Under the pieces are notes generated by a model, which was given only the letters and a program-made list of their open reading frames with translations, did not search any database and had not been told where the DNA came from. A stretch of 13,364 nt of DNA. Origin: Nitrososphaerota archaeon. GTDB taxonomy: Archaea; Thermoproteota; Nitrososphaeria; Nitrososphaerales; Nitrosopumilaceae. This document shows, one piece after another, positions 1-6,745 of this stretch (the first letter of the stretch is position 1; each line of letters begins with the position of its first letter). The DNA lies in the NCBI GenBank assembly GCA_022564385.1, contig JADFLN010000036.1:1-13364 (forward strand). The letters run 5' to 3'. A program made the position numbers and the translations under genes.

Positions 1-107
1 TTATCTCCTGTCCTGATTGTGGCGCTGACTTTGAAATCGCAAAAAAAGACGGATCAAACGTTGAGCTTAAGCAAGCAGAAACTGTAGGCGAAGACTGGGG
101 AGAGTAA
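1..107 (+). CDS. lysW: Amino-group carrier protein LysW, copy 1 (3' end only)
   Basis: LysW is a small acidic carrier whose C-terminal glutamate side chain is ligated to the alpha-amino group of glutamate or alpha-aminoadipate. This protects that amine and presents the intermediate to LysZ, LysY, LysJ and LysK. Only the last 34 codons are visible, and the gene continues off the left edge. They contain the second zinc-ribbon pair (CPDC) and the family signature EDWGE at the very C-terminus, so the acceptor glutamate is present. The TAA stop (105-107) shares its last A with the ATG of the downstream ligase, a sign of translational coupling. A paralogue lies at 5730-5897 and has the same layout but ends in Gln. 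The identification rests on the C-terminal motif and on context. Confidence 0.93.
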   Translation, partial: ISCPDCGADFEIAKKDGSNVELKQAETVGEDWGE

Positions 108-964
108 TGTCAAAAGTATGTATCGTGTTTGACCGTCTAAGAACAGAAGAAAAGATGCTTCAGAAAGAGGCACTAGATCTTGGACATGATGCAGTAATGT
201 TAGATGCAAAGATCACTCAAATTAACACCGATAGTAAAAGAGAAGACTATGACTTTGGAGATATTGTTTTAGAAAGATGTGTCAGCTATTTTAGAGGTCT
301 ACACTTTACTGCAAGTCTAGAATTTATGGATGTTCCAGTTCTAAACAAATTTGATGTTGCAAATATTTGTGGAAATAAGATGTTTATGACTTTACTTTTG
401 AAAAAAAATAATATTCCAACACCAAAAACATACTTTTCATTTTCTAGTGAAAGTGCGGCAAAGAATTTAGAAACAGTTGGATATCCTCTAGTGATCAAGC
501 CAGTGATAGGAAGTTGGGGCAGAGGTGTAATGCCAATTAAAGATAAAGATACAATGGATGCAGTTCTTGAAATAAGAAATATTACAGATAGCCCCCACGA
601 TAGAATTTACTACTTGCAAGAATTAATTAAAAGACCACCAAGAGATATCAGAGTAATCACGATAGGAGATGAACCTATTGCAGCCATGTACAGAAAATCA
701 TCAGGTGGTTTTAAGACAAACATAGCACTTGGAGCAGATCCAGAACTTTGTGAGATCACGAAAGAGATTGAGGATATGGCAATAAAAGCATCAAATGCCA
801 TGGGTGGGGGAATTTTAGGAATAGATATGATGGAAGACGATGAAAGAGGTCTACTTGTTCATGAAGTCAACAATACAGTTGAATTCAAAGGATTGGCAAA
901 AGTTGCACAACGAAATATTCCAAAAAAAATGATAGAATTTGCTCTAAACTACGTTAGGAAATAA
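107..964 (+). CDS. argX: LysW ligase of the LysX/ArgX ATP-grasp family, probably glutamate-specific (ArgX-like)
   Basis: This is a RimK-like ATP-grasp ligase of 285 aa, the usual size for LysX/ArgX. It should join the LysW C-terminal glutamate to the amine of a substrate amino acid using ATP. Visible elements are the N-terminal domain with RCVSYFRGLH (57-66), the ATP-binding lysine K131 followed by GSWGRG (135-140), RPPRDIR (176-182), and the metal-binding end with D240 and HEVNNTVEF (252-260). The paralogue at 5894 has GSWGRL and EYKN, like the AAA-specific LysX of Thermus as I recall it, whereas this copy has GSWGRG and EFKG. That difference, together with its place next to ArgC, LysZ and LysJ, makes glutamate (the arginine/ornithine branch) the better guess. 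The substrate is an inference. The start overlaps the lysW stop by one base. Confidence 0.85.
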   Translation: MSKVCIVFDRLRTEEKMLQKEALDLGHDAVMLDAKITQINTDSKREDYDFGDIVLERCVSYFRGLHFTASLEFMDVPVLNKFDVANICGNKMFMTLLLKKNNIPTPKTYFSFSSESAAKNLETVGYPLVIKPVIGSWGRGVMPIKDKDTMDAVLEIRNITDSPHDRIYYLQELIKRPPRDIRVITIGDEPIAAMYRKSSGGFKTNIALGADPELCEITKEIEDMAIKASNAMGGGILGIDMMEDDERGLLVHEVNNTVEFKGLAKVAQRNIPKKMIEFALNYVRK

Positions 965-982
965 ATTACACTTCCTTACGAA

Positions 983-986
983 GAGG
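983..986 (+). promoter_or_regulatory. Ribosome binding site for lysY/argC
   Basis: GAGG lies six bases before the ATG at 993. This is one of the few junctions in the cluster with a real gap (28 bases) and a recognisable Shine-Dalgarno core, and it supports the ATG at 993 as the start. Confidence 0.6.
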
Positions 987-992
987 TTTATC

Positions 993-2039
993 ATGAAAGT
1001 AGGCATTGTAGGAGCATCAGGTTATGTAGGTGGGGAGACACTTCGTCTACTTGTTAACCATCCAGATATTGAGATAGCTATGGTAACATCAAGACAGCAT
1101 GTTGGTGAATATATTCATAGAGTGCAACCAAGTTTGAAGGGGTTTACAGATCTTAAATTCTCAGAATTAGATTATGATAAATTAACGGATAAATGTGATT
1201 TGATTTTCACAGCTGTTCCTCATGGAACTGCAACCGAAATTGTAAAAGCTCTCTATGATAGAGGTATCAAAATAATTGATTTAAGTGCAGATTACAGATT
1301 ACATAATCAAGAAGATTATGACAAATGGTATGGATGGAAACACCCACACCCAGATTATTTACCAAAATCAGTTTTTGGGATTCCAGAATTACATAGAGAA
1401 GAAATCAAAAAATCCCAACTTGTTTCTTGTCCAGGTTGCATGGCGGTTACATCAATATTAGCACTTGCGCCATTAATTCGAAATGACATTATTGAGACAG
1501 AGCACATAATTGTAGATTCAAAGATTGGGTCTTCGGGTGCAGGTTCAGGTTCTGGAACTGCACATGCGATGAGAGCAGGAGTGATCAGACCATACAAACC
1601 AGCAGGACATAGACACACTGGTGAGATTGAACAAGAACTTAGTGAGATTGCAGGAAAGAAGATCCATATTTCAATGAGTCCACATGCAGTTGATGTAGTT
1701 CGTGGAATTTTATGTACAAACCATACATTCATGAAAAAAGACATAGATGAAAAAGAATTGTGGAAATTGTATCGTCAAGCTTATGGTGATGAAAAATTTA
1801 TCAGACTAATTAGGGACAAAAACGGTTTGTATAAATTCCCAGATCCAAAATTCGTGGTTGGTTCAAACTTTTGTGATATTGGATTTGAGATAGATGAAGA
1901 TAACAATAGATTGATTGCGTTATCTGCATCAGATAACTTGATGAAAGGTGCAGCAGGTTCCGCCATTCAAAATATGAATATAATGTGTGGTTTTGATGAA
2001 ATGGATGGACTTAGATATACTCCACTAACTCCTGTTTAG
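993..2039 (+). CDS. lysY: [LysW]-aminoadipyl/glutamyl phosphate reductase (LysY/ArgC)
   Basis: This NAD(P)H-dependent reductase converts the LysW-bound acyl phosphate made by LysZ to the semialdehyde. It belongs to the N-acetyl-glutamyl-phosphate reductase (ArgC) family, and at 348 aa it has the family's usual length. The N-terminal Rossmann motif GASGYVGG spans residues 7-14. The catalytic cysteine is C149 in SCPGC (145-149). The histidine-rich GHRHTGE (205-211) supplies the likely catalytic histidine. The LysW context shows that it acts on carrier-bound rather than N-acetylated substrates. It is the only such reductase in the window, so it probably serves both the lysine and arginine branches, as in Sulfolobus. 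The next gene starts two bases after its TAG stop. Confidence 0.93.
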   Translation: MKVGIVGASGYVGGETLRLLVNHPDIEIAMVTSRQHVGEYIHRVQPSLKGFTDLKFSELDYDKLTDKCDLIFTAVPHGTATEIVKALYDRGIKIIDLSADYRLHNQEDYDKWYGWKHPHPDYLPKSVFGIPELHREEIKKSQLVSCPGCMAVTSILALAPLIRNDIIETEHIIVDSKIGSSGAGSGSGTAHAMRAGVIRPYKPAGHRHTGEIEQELSEIAGKKIHISMSPHAVDVVRGILCTNHTFMKKDIDEKELWKLYRQAYGDEKFIRLIRDKNGLYKFPDPKFVVGSNFCDIGFEIDEDNNRLIALSASDNLMKGAAGSAIQNMNIMCGFDEMDGLRYTPLTPV

Positions 2040-2041
2040 AA

Positions 2042-2845
2042 ATGATCACAATAAAAATTGGTGGAAGTGTAGTAAATAATTTACATCCATCTACAATTAC
2101 AGACATTAAAAAAATAGTAAAATCAGAAGGAGTGATTTTAGTTCATGGTGGTGGAAAAGAAGTTACAAAAGTTTGTGAACAACTTGGAAAAGAACCAAAA
2201 TTCATAACATCACCTAGTGGAATCAAAAGCAGGTATACCGACAAAGAGACTATCGAGATTTTCACAATGGTAATGTCTGGCAGAATAAACAAAACAATTG
2301 TTCAGATGCTTCAAAAAAATGGTATTAACGCAATTGGCCTTTCAGGAGTTGATGCCAGAATCATAGAAGCTGACAGAAAAAAGAAACTTCTCATAATTAA
2401 TGAAAAAGGTAGAAAGCAAGTAATTGATGGTGGATATACTGGAAAAATTAGACAAGTAAACTCTAAATTCATTAAATCACTCTTAGAACAAGGACTTACA
2501 CCGGTTATTGCACCCATAGCTATTAGTGAAGAATCAGAATTTCTCAATGTTGATGGAGACAGGGCTGCAGCATATGTAGCTGGAAAAGTAGGTTGTGATA
2601 AAGTATTATTCATTACAGATGTTGATGGACTCTTAATGGATGACAAACTTGTTTCTAAACTAACATTAACAGAAGCAAAAGAAATTAGACCAAAAATAGG
2701 ACCTGGAATGGAGAAGAAAATTTTGGCAGCTACAGAAGCACTGGATATGGGTGTCAAAGAAGCATTGATTGCAAATGGCCAGAAAGAAAATCCAATATCT
2801 TCCGCAATTGCACATGATAATTGCACGGTGATTGAACATGGGTGA
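2042..2845 (+). CDS. lysZ: [LysW]-aminoadipate/glutamate kinase (LysZ)
   Basis: This amino acid kinase phosphorylates the side-chain carboxylate of AAA or glutamate attached to LysW. It is 267 aa, typical for LysZ/ArgB. The ATP-binding KIGGS lies at residues 5-9 and the phosphate/substrate loop HGGGKEV at 35-41. RYTD (64-67) sits where LysZ proteins differ from N-acetylglutamate kinases. NVDGDRAAA (169-177) and TDVDGLL (192-198) form the C-terminal nucleotide-binding part. The ATG follows the lysY stop after two bases with no Shine-Dalgarno, so it is probably translated by coupling. Its end overlaps lysJ. The family call is firm; dual use for lysine and arginine is an inference from the single copy. 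Confidence 0.94.
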   Translation: MITIKIGGSVVNNLHPSTITDIKKIVKSEGVILVHGGGKEVTKVCEQLGKEPKFITSPSGIKSRYTDKETIEIFTMVMSGRINKTIVQMLQKNGINAIGLSGVDARIIEADRKKKLLIINEKGRKQVIDGGYTGKIRQVNSKFIKSLLEQGLTPVIAPIAISEESEFLNVDGDRAAAYVAGKVGCDKVLFITDVDGLLMDDKLVSKLTLTEAKEIRPKIGPGMEKKILAATEALDMGVKEALIANGQKENPISSAIAHDNCTVIEHG

Positions 2846-4019
2846 GGATCAATTTATGGGAAATCTATATCAGAGATTTCCAGTTACAATTGAAAAAGGA
2901 GTTGGAGCTCACATATGGGATATTGAGGGAAAAGAGTACATAGACTGTATGGGAGGATATGGTGTTGCATTAGTTGGTCATCAAAATCAAAGAGTTAACA
3001 AAGCAATAAAAGAACAACTTGATAAAATTATTACGGTTCATAGTTCATTCTACAACAAAACAAGAGAAGAATTTTTGAAAACACTTATCGGATTAGCTCC
3101 AAAAAGACTCACACAAGTGCACCTAAACAATAGTGGAGCAGAAGCAATAGAAGCTGCAATAAAGTTTGCAAGAAAGTTTACTGGTAAAAAAGGAATGATT
3201 GCAATGAAAGGTTCCTATCACGGAAAATCTTTTGGTGCGTTATCATTAACGTTTAATCCAAAATATAGAAAACCATTTGAACCACTTGTTGAGAAAGTTT
3301 CTTTTGCATCCTTTGGAGATATTGAATCACTTCGTTCACTAATTGATAAAGATACAGCTTTTGTAATTTTAGAACCAATTCAAGGTGAGAGTGGAATTAT
3401 TGTTGCACCTGAAGGATTTTTACAACAAGTAAGGAAACTTTGTGATGAAAAAGGAATTCTGTTAATTTTTGACGAAATACAAGCTGGTTTAGGTAGAACT
3501 GGACGATTATGGGCTTGTGATCATTGGAATACTGCACCAGATATTTTGTGTCTAGCAAAAGGAATAGCAGGAGGAATGCCAATGGGTGCAACTCTTGTAA
3601 GACCAGATATTCTAGCTTCAATGAGTAAGGGAGAACATTCTTCAACATTTGGTGGAAACCCATTATCTTGTGCAGCAGGAATTGCATCACTCAAAGCATT
3701 AACTGATGATGGATTGATTGAAAATTCTGAGAAGATGGGAAAAATTTTCAGAGAAGGATTAGAAAAACTAAAAGAAAAACACACTATGATTAGAGAGATT
3801 CGTGGAAAAGGACTCATGATAGGAATAGAAATGAAATTTGAAATCAAAGATATTCTAACGGGATTAATAAAAGAGGGAGTTCTAATGTTATATTCTGGAA
3901 GAAATATACTGAGAATTCTTCCACCATTAGTAATTTCTGAAGAGGATATAACAAAAGTTTTACATGCACTTGATATCATATTAACTAAAGAGGAGCAAAA
4001 ACGTAATGTACAAGGATAG
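2838..4019 (+). CDS. lysJ: [LysW]-aminoadipate semialdehyde/glutamate semialdehyde transaminase (LysJ)
   Basis: This class III PLP-dependent aminotransferase of the ArgD family transfers an amino group, normally from glutamate, to the LysW-bound semialdehyde to give LysW-lysine or LysW-ornithine. With the ATG at 2838 it has 393 aa. The Schiff-base lysine is K241 in LAKGIAGGMP. SGAEA (99-103), EPIQGE (179-184) and DEIQAG (212-217) are the expected cofactor motifs. A TTG six bases upstream is in frame, but the ATG at 2838 is preferred; it overlaps the end of lysZ by eight bases. An in-frame ATG at 2856 is a less likely alternative. The gene's 3' end contains the ribosome binding site and start of the regulator that follows. 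Confidence 0.93.
   Translation: MGEDQFMGNLYQRFPVTIEKGVGAHIWDIEGKEYIDCMGGYGVALVGHQNQRVNKAIKEQLDKIITVHSSFYNKTREEFLKTLIGLAPKRLTQVHLNNSGAEAIEAAIKFARKFTGKKGMIAMKGSYHGKSFGALSLTFNPKYRKPFEPLVEKVSFASFGDIESLRSLIDKDTAFVILEPIQGESGIIVAPEGFLQQVRKLCDEKGILLIFDEIQAGLGRTGRLWACDHWNTAPDILCLAKGIAGGMPMGATLVRPDILASMSKGEHSSTFGGNPLSCAAGIASLKALTDDGLIENSEKMGKIFREGLEKLKEKHTMIREIRGKGLMIGIEMKFEIKDILTGLIKEGVLMLYSGRNILRILPPLVISEEDITKVLHALDIILTKEEQKRNVQG
3990..3995 (+). promoter_or_regulatory. Ribosome binding site for the Lrp-type regulator
   Basis: GAGGAG lies inside the end of lysJ, ten bases before the ATG at 4006. It supports that start even though it overlaps lysJ by 14 bases. Confidence 0.6.
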
Positions 4020-4425
4020 AGTAGATGAGAAAATTATTGAATATCTAAAAGAAAATTCTAGAGAATCATTTGTAGACATTGGTAAGAAACTAAAGCTTTC
4101 TGAATCAGCAGTGAGAAGACGTGTGAAAAATCTACTAGGTAGTGGAACTATCAAAAAATTTACTGTAGAACTTGGTGAAGAAAATGCTACTAGTGCAATT
4201 GTTTTAGTTTCAGTAGATTCTGCAACAGACACATCTAAAGTTTCTGTGAAACTTGTTAAATTAGAAGGAGTAAAAACAGTTTATGAAATTACAGGTCAGT
4301 ATGACATTACAGCAATTATCAGTGCAGCAACAATTGCTGAAATTAATAATAGTATTGATGCATTAAGGAAGATTACCGGAGTGGTTGATACAAATACAGT
4401 AATTATTTTAAAAAAAGTAATCTAA
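4006..4425 (+). CDS. lysM: Lrp/AsnC-family transcriptional regulator (LysM-like)
   Basis: This is a 139-aa protein with the standard two-domain Lrp/AsnC layout. Residues about 5-52 form the helix-turn-helix (DIGKKLKLSESAVRRRVKNL). The rest is the ligand-binding/oligomerisation RAM domain, with VKTVYEITGQYDITAII near residues 88-104. Lrp proteins bind DNA as dimers or octamers and respond to amino acids. In Sulfolobus the Lrp-type protein LysM controls the lysWXJK operon in response to lysine. Placement between lysJ and homocitrate synthase, overlapping lysJ by 14 bases, makes a similar role likely here. The target, effector and sign of regulation cannot be read from sequence. The promoter region directly downstream carries inverted repeats that are candidate binding sites. 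Confidence 0.85.
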   Translation: MYKDRVDEKIIEYLKENSRESFVDIGKKLKLSESAVRRRVKNLLGSGTIKKFTVELGEENATSAIVLVSVDSATDTSKVSVKLVKLEGVKTVYEITGQYDITAIISAATIAEINNSIDALRKITGVVDTNTVIILKKVI

Positions 4426-4540
4426 ACGACTTTCGTTTCATTATTTCAATTCAAAACTAAGTTAGGATCACTAGTAGTTATTTTCAACGAAACTAGTACG
4501 AATATGTTTATATTCTCAATTTGTACTAACGATTTCAGTA
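4426..4540 (+). promoter_or_regulatory. Promoter and candidate operator region for homocitrate synthase/lysW2/lysX/lysK
   Basis: This 115-bp gap has a TATA-like box TTTATATT at 4507-4514, about 30 bases before the ATG at 4541. That spacing places transcription start at or within a few bases of the ATG, so the mRNA is probably leaderless. A six-base inverted repeat, TAGTAC (4494-4499) and GTACTA (4523-4528), brackets the box. Two ACTAGT palindromes (4470-4475 and 4492-4497) are 22 bp apart, two helical turns. TTTCGTT (4431-4437) and AACGAAA (4486-4492) form a wider inverted pair. These suit a multimeric Lrp-type repressor, but binding is inferred. Confidence 0.6.
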
Positions 4541-5707
4541 ATGAATGATCCGAATCACTATGCAGACATATACAATGCACATAATAAAAATTCAAAGAAG
4601 ATTAAAGTCTTAGACAGTACTTTAAGAGAAGGAGAACAGCATGCAGGTGTTTCGTTTACAAACAAACAAAGAATTCAGATTGCATGGATGTTAGATTATT
4701 TTGGAGTAGATCAAATTGAAATCTCACCAGTTATATCAAAGGATCATAAAGAAGCAACTAAGATAATTATCAAACAGGGATTAAATGCAGACATTGTTTC
4801 TCATGGACGTGCTCTCAAATCAGACATAGATATTTCATTAGATTGTGATGCAAAATGGTGTGCTGCATATTTAGGAATCTCAGATATTCATCTAAAAGAT
4901 AAACTACATATTTCAAGAGAAGAAGCGCTTGACAGAGCTGTAGAAACTGTAGAGTATGCAAAAGCACATGGTCTTAAAATTAGATTTACAGTAGAAGATG
5001 GAAGTAGAGCAGAACCTGAATTTTTACTCAAAGTTTGCAAAGCAATTGAGGAAGTAGGAGTTGATAGAATTAGTCTTCCAGATACAGTTGGAATTTTACG
5101 TCCAATTGGAATGTATAATTTTGTCAAGAAGGTTAGAGAGGTAGTAGATGTACCATTAGATGCACACGTTCACAATGACATTGGGTTTGCAGTAGCAAAT
5201 GCATTTTCAGCATGTGATGCAGGAGTTGATCAAATTCATACTACAATTGATGGTATTGGAGAAAGAACTGGTATTCCACCTCTTGCAGAAGTTGCAGTAG
5301 CGCTTACTTATCTATACAAATCACCAAACGATTTCAGATTAGACATGTTACTAGATCTGTCTAAATTAATTGAAGATTACACGTCAATCAAACCATATGA
5401 TTCAAAACCAATTGTAGGATCGTCTGCATACAAACACAAAGCAGGAACACACCTAGCAGCAATTCTCAAAAACCCTGCAGCCTATGAACCTATACCACCA
5501 AGAGCAGTTGGAAACAGAAGAAGAATTGTTTTTGGCGAATTAGCAGGAAAAACAGGAGCAGCCTATCTTATGTCACTATTAGGTCTGGAAAAAGATGATG
5601 AGGGTGCAAAAGCAGTTGCAGTTGGATTGAAAAATCTCAGAATTGGTGATCTTATAGATATTCCACTTGAAGACAGATTTGAAAAAAAGATAATTAATGA
5701 TAAATAG
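4541..5707 (+). CDS. hcs: Homocitrate synthase
   Basis: This enzyme condenses acetyl-CoA with 2-oxoglutarate to homocitrate, the first committed step of the AAA route to lysine. It belongs to the DRE-TIM metallolyase (IPMS/HCS) family and has 388 aa. LDSTLREGEQ (24-33) carries the metal ligand D25 and the catalytic R29. DAHVHNDIG (207-215) provides the HxH metal ligands H209 and H211. TTIDGIGERTG (234-244) is the family signature, and HKAGTH (299-304) begins the C-terminal subdomain. Isopropylmalate or citramalate synthase would be the alternatives, but length, motif variants and the lysW/lysX/lysK neighbours favour homocitrate synthase. It is probably the first gene of a leaderless transcript. 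The following lysW2 begins 22 bases after its stop. Confidence 0.9.
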   Translation: MNDPNHYADIYNAHNKNSKKIKVLDSTLREGEQHAGVSFTNKQRIQIAWMLDYFGVDQIEISPVISKDHKEATKIIIKQGLNADIVSHGRALKSDIDISLDCDAKWCAAYLGISDIHLKDKLHISREEALDRAVETVEYAKAHGLKIRFTVEDGSRAEPEFLLKVCKAIEEVGVDRISLPDTVGILRPIGMYNFVKKVREVVDVPLDAHVHNDIGFAVANAFSACDAGVDQIHTTIDGIGERTGIPPLAEVAVALTYLYKSPNDFRLDMLLDLSKLIEDYTSIKPYDSKPIVGSSAYKHKAGTHLAAILKNPAAYEPIPPRAVGNRRRIVFGELAGKTGAAYLMSLLGLEKDDEGAKAVAVGLKNLRIGDLIDIPLEDRFEKKIINDK

Positions 5708-5720
5708 AGAGAGGGATAAA

Positions 5721-5725
5721 GGAGG
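5721..5725 (+). promoter_or_regulatory. Ribosome binding site deciding the lysW2 start
   Basis: GGAGG within AAAGGAGG lies four bases before the ATG at 5730. It identifies that codon as the start of lysW2, rather than the in-frame ATG at 5697 inside homocitrate synthase, which would add 11 residues not expected in LysW. Confidence 0.7.
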
Positions 5726-5729
5726 AAAT

Positions 5730-5897
5730 ATGTCAAAATGTGAAGAATGTGATGCAGATATTTCCTTACCAAATGATGCACTTGAAGGAGAGATTGTAAC
5801 ATGTCCAGAATGTGGTGCAAGTTTTGAATTAACAAAAGGTTCAAACGGTTTTGATCTTAAGCCTGCCCAAACGGTTGGCGAGGATTGGGGACAGTGA
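5730..5897 (+). CDS. lysW: Amino-group carrier protein LysW, copy 2, ending in Gln
   Basis: This is a 55-aa acidic carrier with a zinc-ribbon fold. Its cysteine pairs are C4/C7 (CEEC) and C25/C28 (CPEC), followed by an acidic globular region and the conserved tail TVGEDWG. Length and layout are those of LysW (about 54 aa). The last codon is CAG (Gln) before TGA, so the tail reads EDWGQ instead of EDWGE. In characterised LysW the gamma-carboxylate of the terminal Glu is the attachment point, and Gln lacks that free carboxylate. Either the residue is deamidated after translation, another carboxylate is used, or this copy has a different role. The stop overlaps the GTG start of lysX. Copy 1 at the left edge ends in Glu. 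Confidence 0.92.
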   Translation: MSKCEECDADISLPNDALEGEIVTCPECGASFELTKGSNGFDLKPAQTVGEDWGQ

Positions 5898-6742
5898 GTC
5901 CTGACGTTACTATTCTTTACGATACCATCCGTTGGGAAGAAAAAGCTCTACTAGAAGCAGGTAAAAAAAATAACATCAACATACAGATGGTTAATTGTAA
6001 GAAACTAGCATTGAATTTAGAAAAAAAGCCGGAAGATTATGGCATAGTTATTCAGAGATGTGTGAGTTACTACAGAAATTTACATTCAACTGCAGCTCTA
6101 GAAGGACTTGGAGTCAAGGTAATTAATTGTCTCAATACAGGTATTTTTGCAGGAAATAAATTATTTACACATATGTTACTAAAAAAATTTGGAGTGCCAA
6201 CGCCGGATGCAACAGTTGCTTTTTCAAAAGAAGCAGCTTTGCAAGCATTAGAAACACAGGGATTTCCTAGAGTAATCAAACCAACAGTTGGTAGTTGGGG
6301 TAGATTGATTTCAAAATTAAACGACAAAGAATCTGCTGAAGGAATTATTGAAAGTAGAGAAAATATGTACCCAATTTATCAAATTCACTACCTAGAAGAA
6401 TTTGTAAAAAGACCACCAAGAGACATCAGAGCTATAATGGTAGGAGACAAAATAGTTGCAGCGATTTACAGAACTTCTGGAAATGGTAATTGGAAAACGA
6501 ATATGTCATTAGGTGGAATAGCAGAACCATGTAAGGTTACACCAGAAATGGAAGAAATGTGTATTAAGGCAAAAAATGCAGTTCAGGGAGATATTGTAGG
6601 TGTAGATTTAATGGAAAGTGACAAGAAAGGATTAGTTGTTCATGAGGTTAACAACACAACAGAATACAAGAATACTGTCAGAGTATGTGAAGTAGACATT
6701 CCTTCTTTAATGCTGGATTATGCACTAAATATAGGCAAGTAA
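5894..6742 (+). CDS. lysX: LysW ligase, probably alpha-aminoadipate-specific (LysX)
   Basis: This ATP-grasp ligase of 282 aa joins AAA to LysW. The GTG at 5894 is chosen because GTGA overlaps the lysW2 stop, mirroring the one-base overlap of the first lysW/ligase pair; a TTG at 5885 is in frame but lies inside lysW2. Visible elements are RCVSYYRNLH (55-64), the ATP lysine K129 with GSWGRL (133-138), RPPRDIR (173-179) and the metal site D238 with HEVNNTTEYKN (250-260). The GSWGRL and EYKNTV segments and the VDIP near residue 267 resemble Thermus LysX as I recall it, which supports AAA specificity, as does placement after homocitrate synthase. The upstream carrier ends in Gln, so its in vivo partner could be either LysW copy. 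Confidence 0.87.
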   Translation: MSPDVTILYDTIRWEEKALLEAGKKNNINIQMVNCKKLALNLEKKPEDYGIVIQRCVSYYRNLHSTAALEGLGVKVINCLNTGIFAGNKLFTHMLLKKFGVPTPDATVAFSKEAALQALETQGFPRVIKPTVGSWGRLISKLNDKESAEGIIESRENMYPIYQIHYLEEFVKRPPRDIRAIMVGDKIVAAIYRTSGNGNWKTNMSLGGIAEPCKVTPEMEEMCIKAKNAVQGDIVGVDLMESDKKGLVVHEVNNTTEYKNTVRVCEVDIPSLMLDYALNIGK

Positions 6743-6745
6743 AAA

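Noticed and set aside
2311..2826. Long open frame on the minus strand inside lysZ (also others opposite lysY, lysJ and ArgX)
   Set aside because: It lies wholly inside a well-supported gene, has no recognisable motif or ribosome binding site, and reflects codon composition of the real gene.
5697..5729. Upstream in-frame ATG giving LysW2 an 11-residue N-terminal extension
   Set aside because: It lies inside the end of homocitrate synthase, adds residues unlike any LysW, and a strong GGAGG sits just before the ATG at 5730.
5885..5893. TTG start for lysX three codons upstream of the GTG
   Set aside because: The GTG at 5894 forms a GTGA overlap with the lysW2 stop and gives a normal N-terminus; the TTG lies within lysW2 coding sequence.
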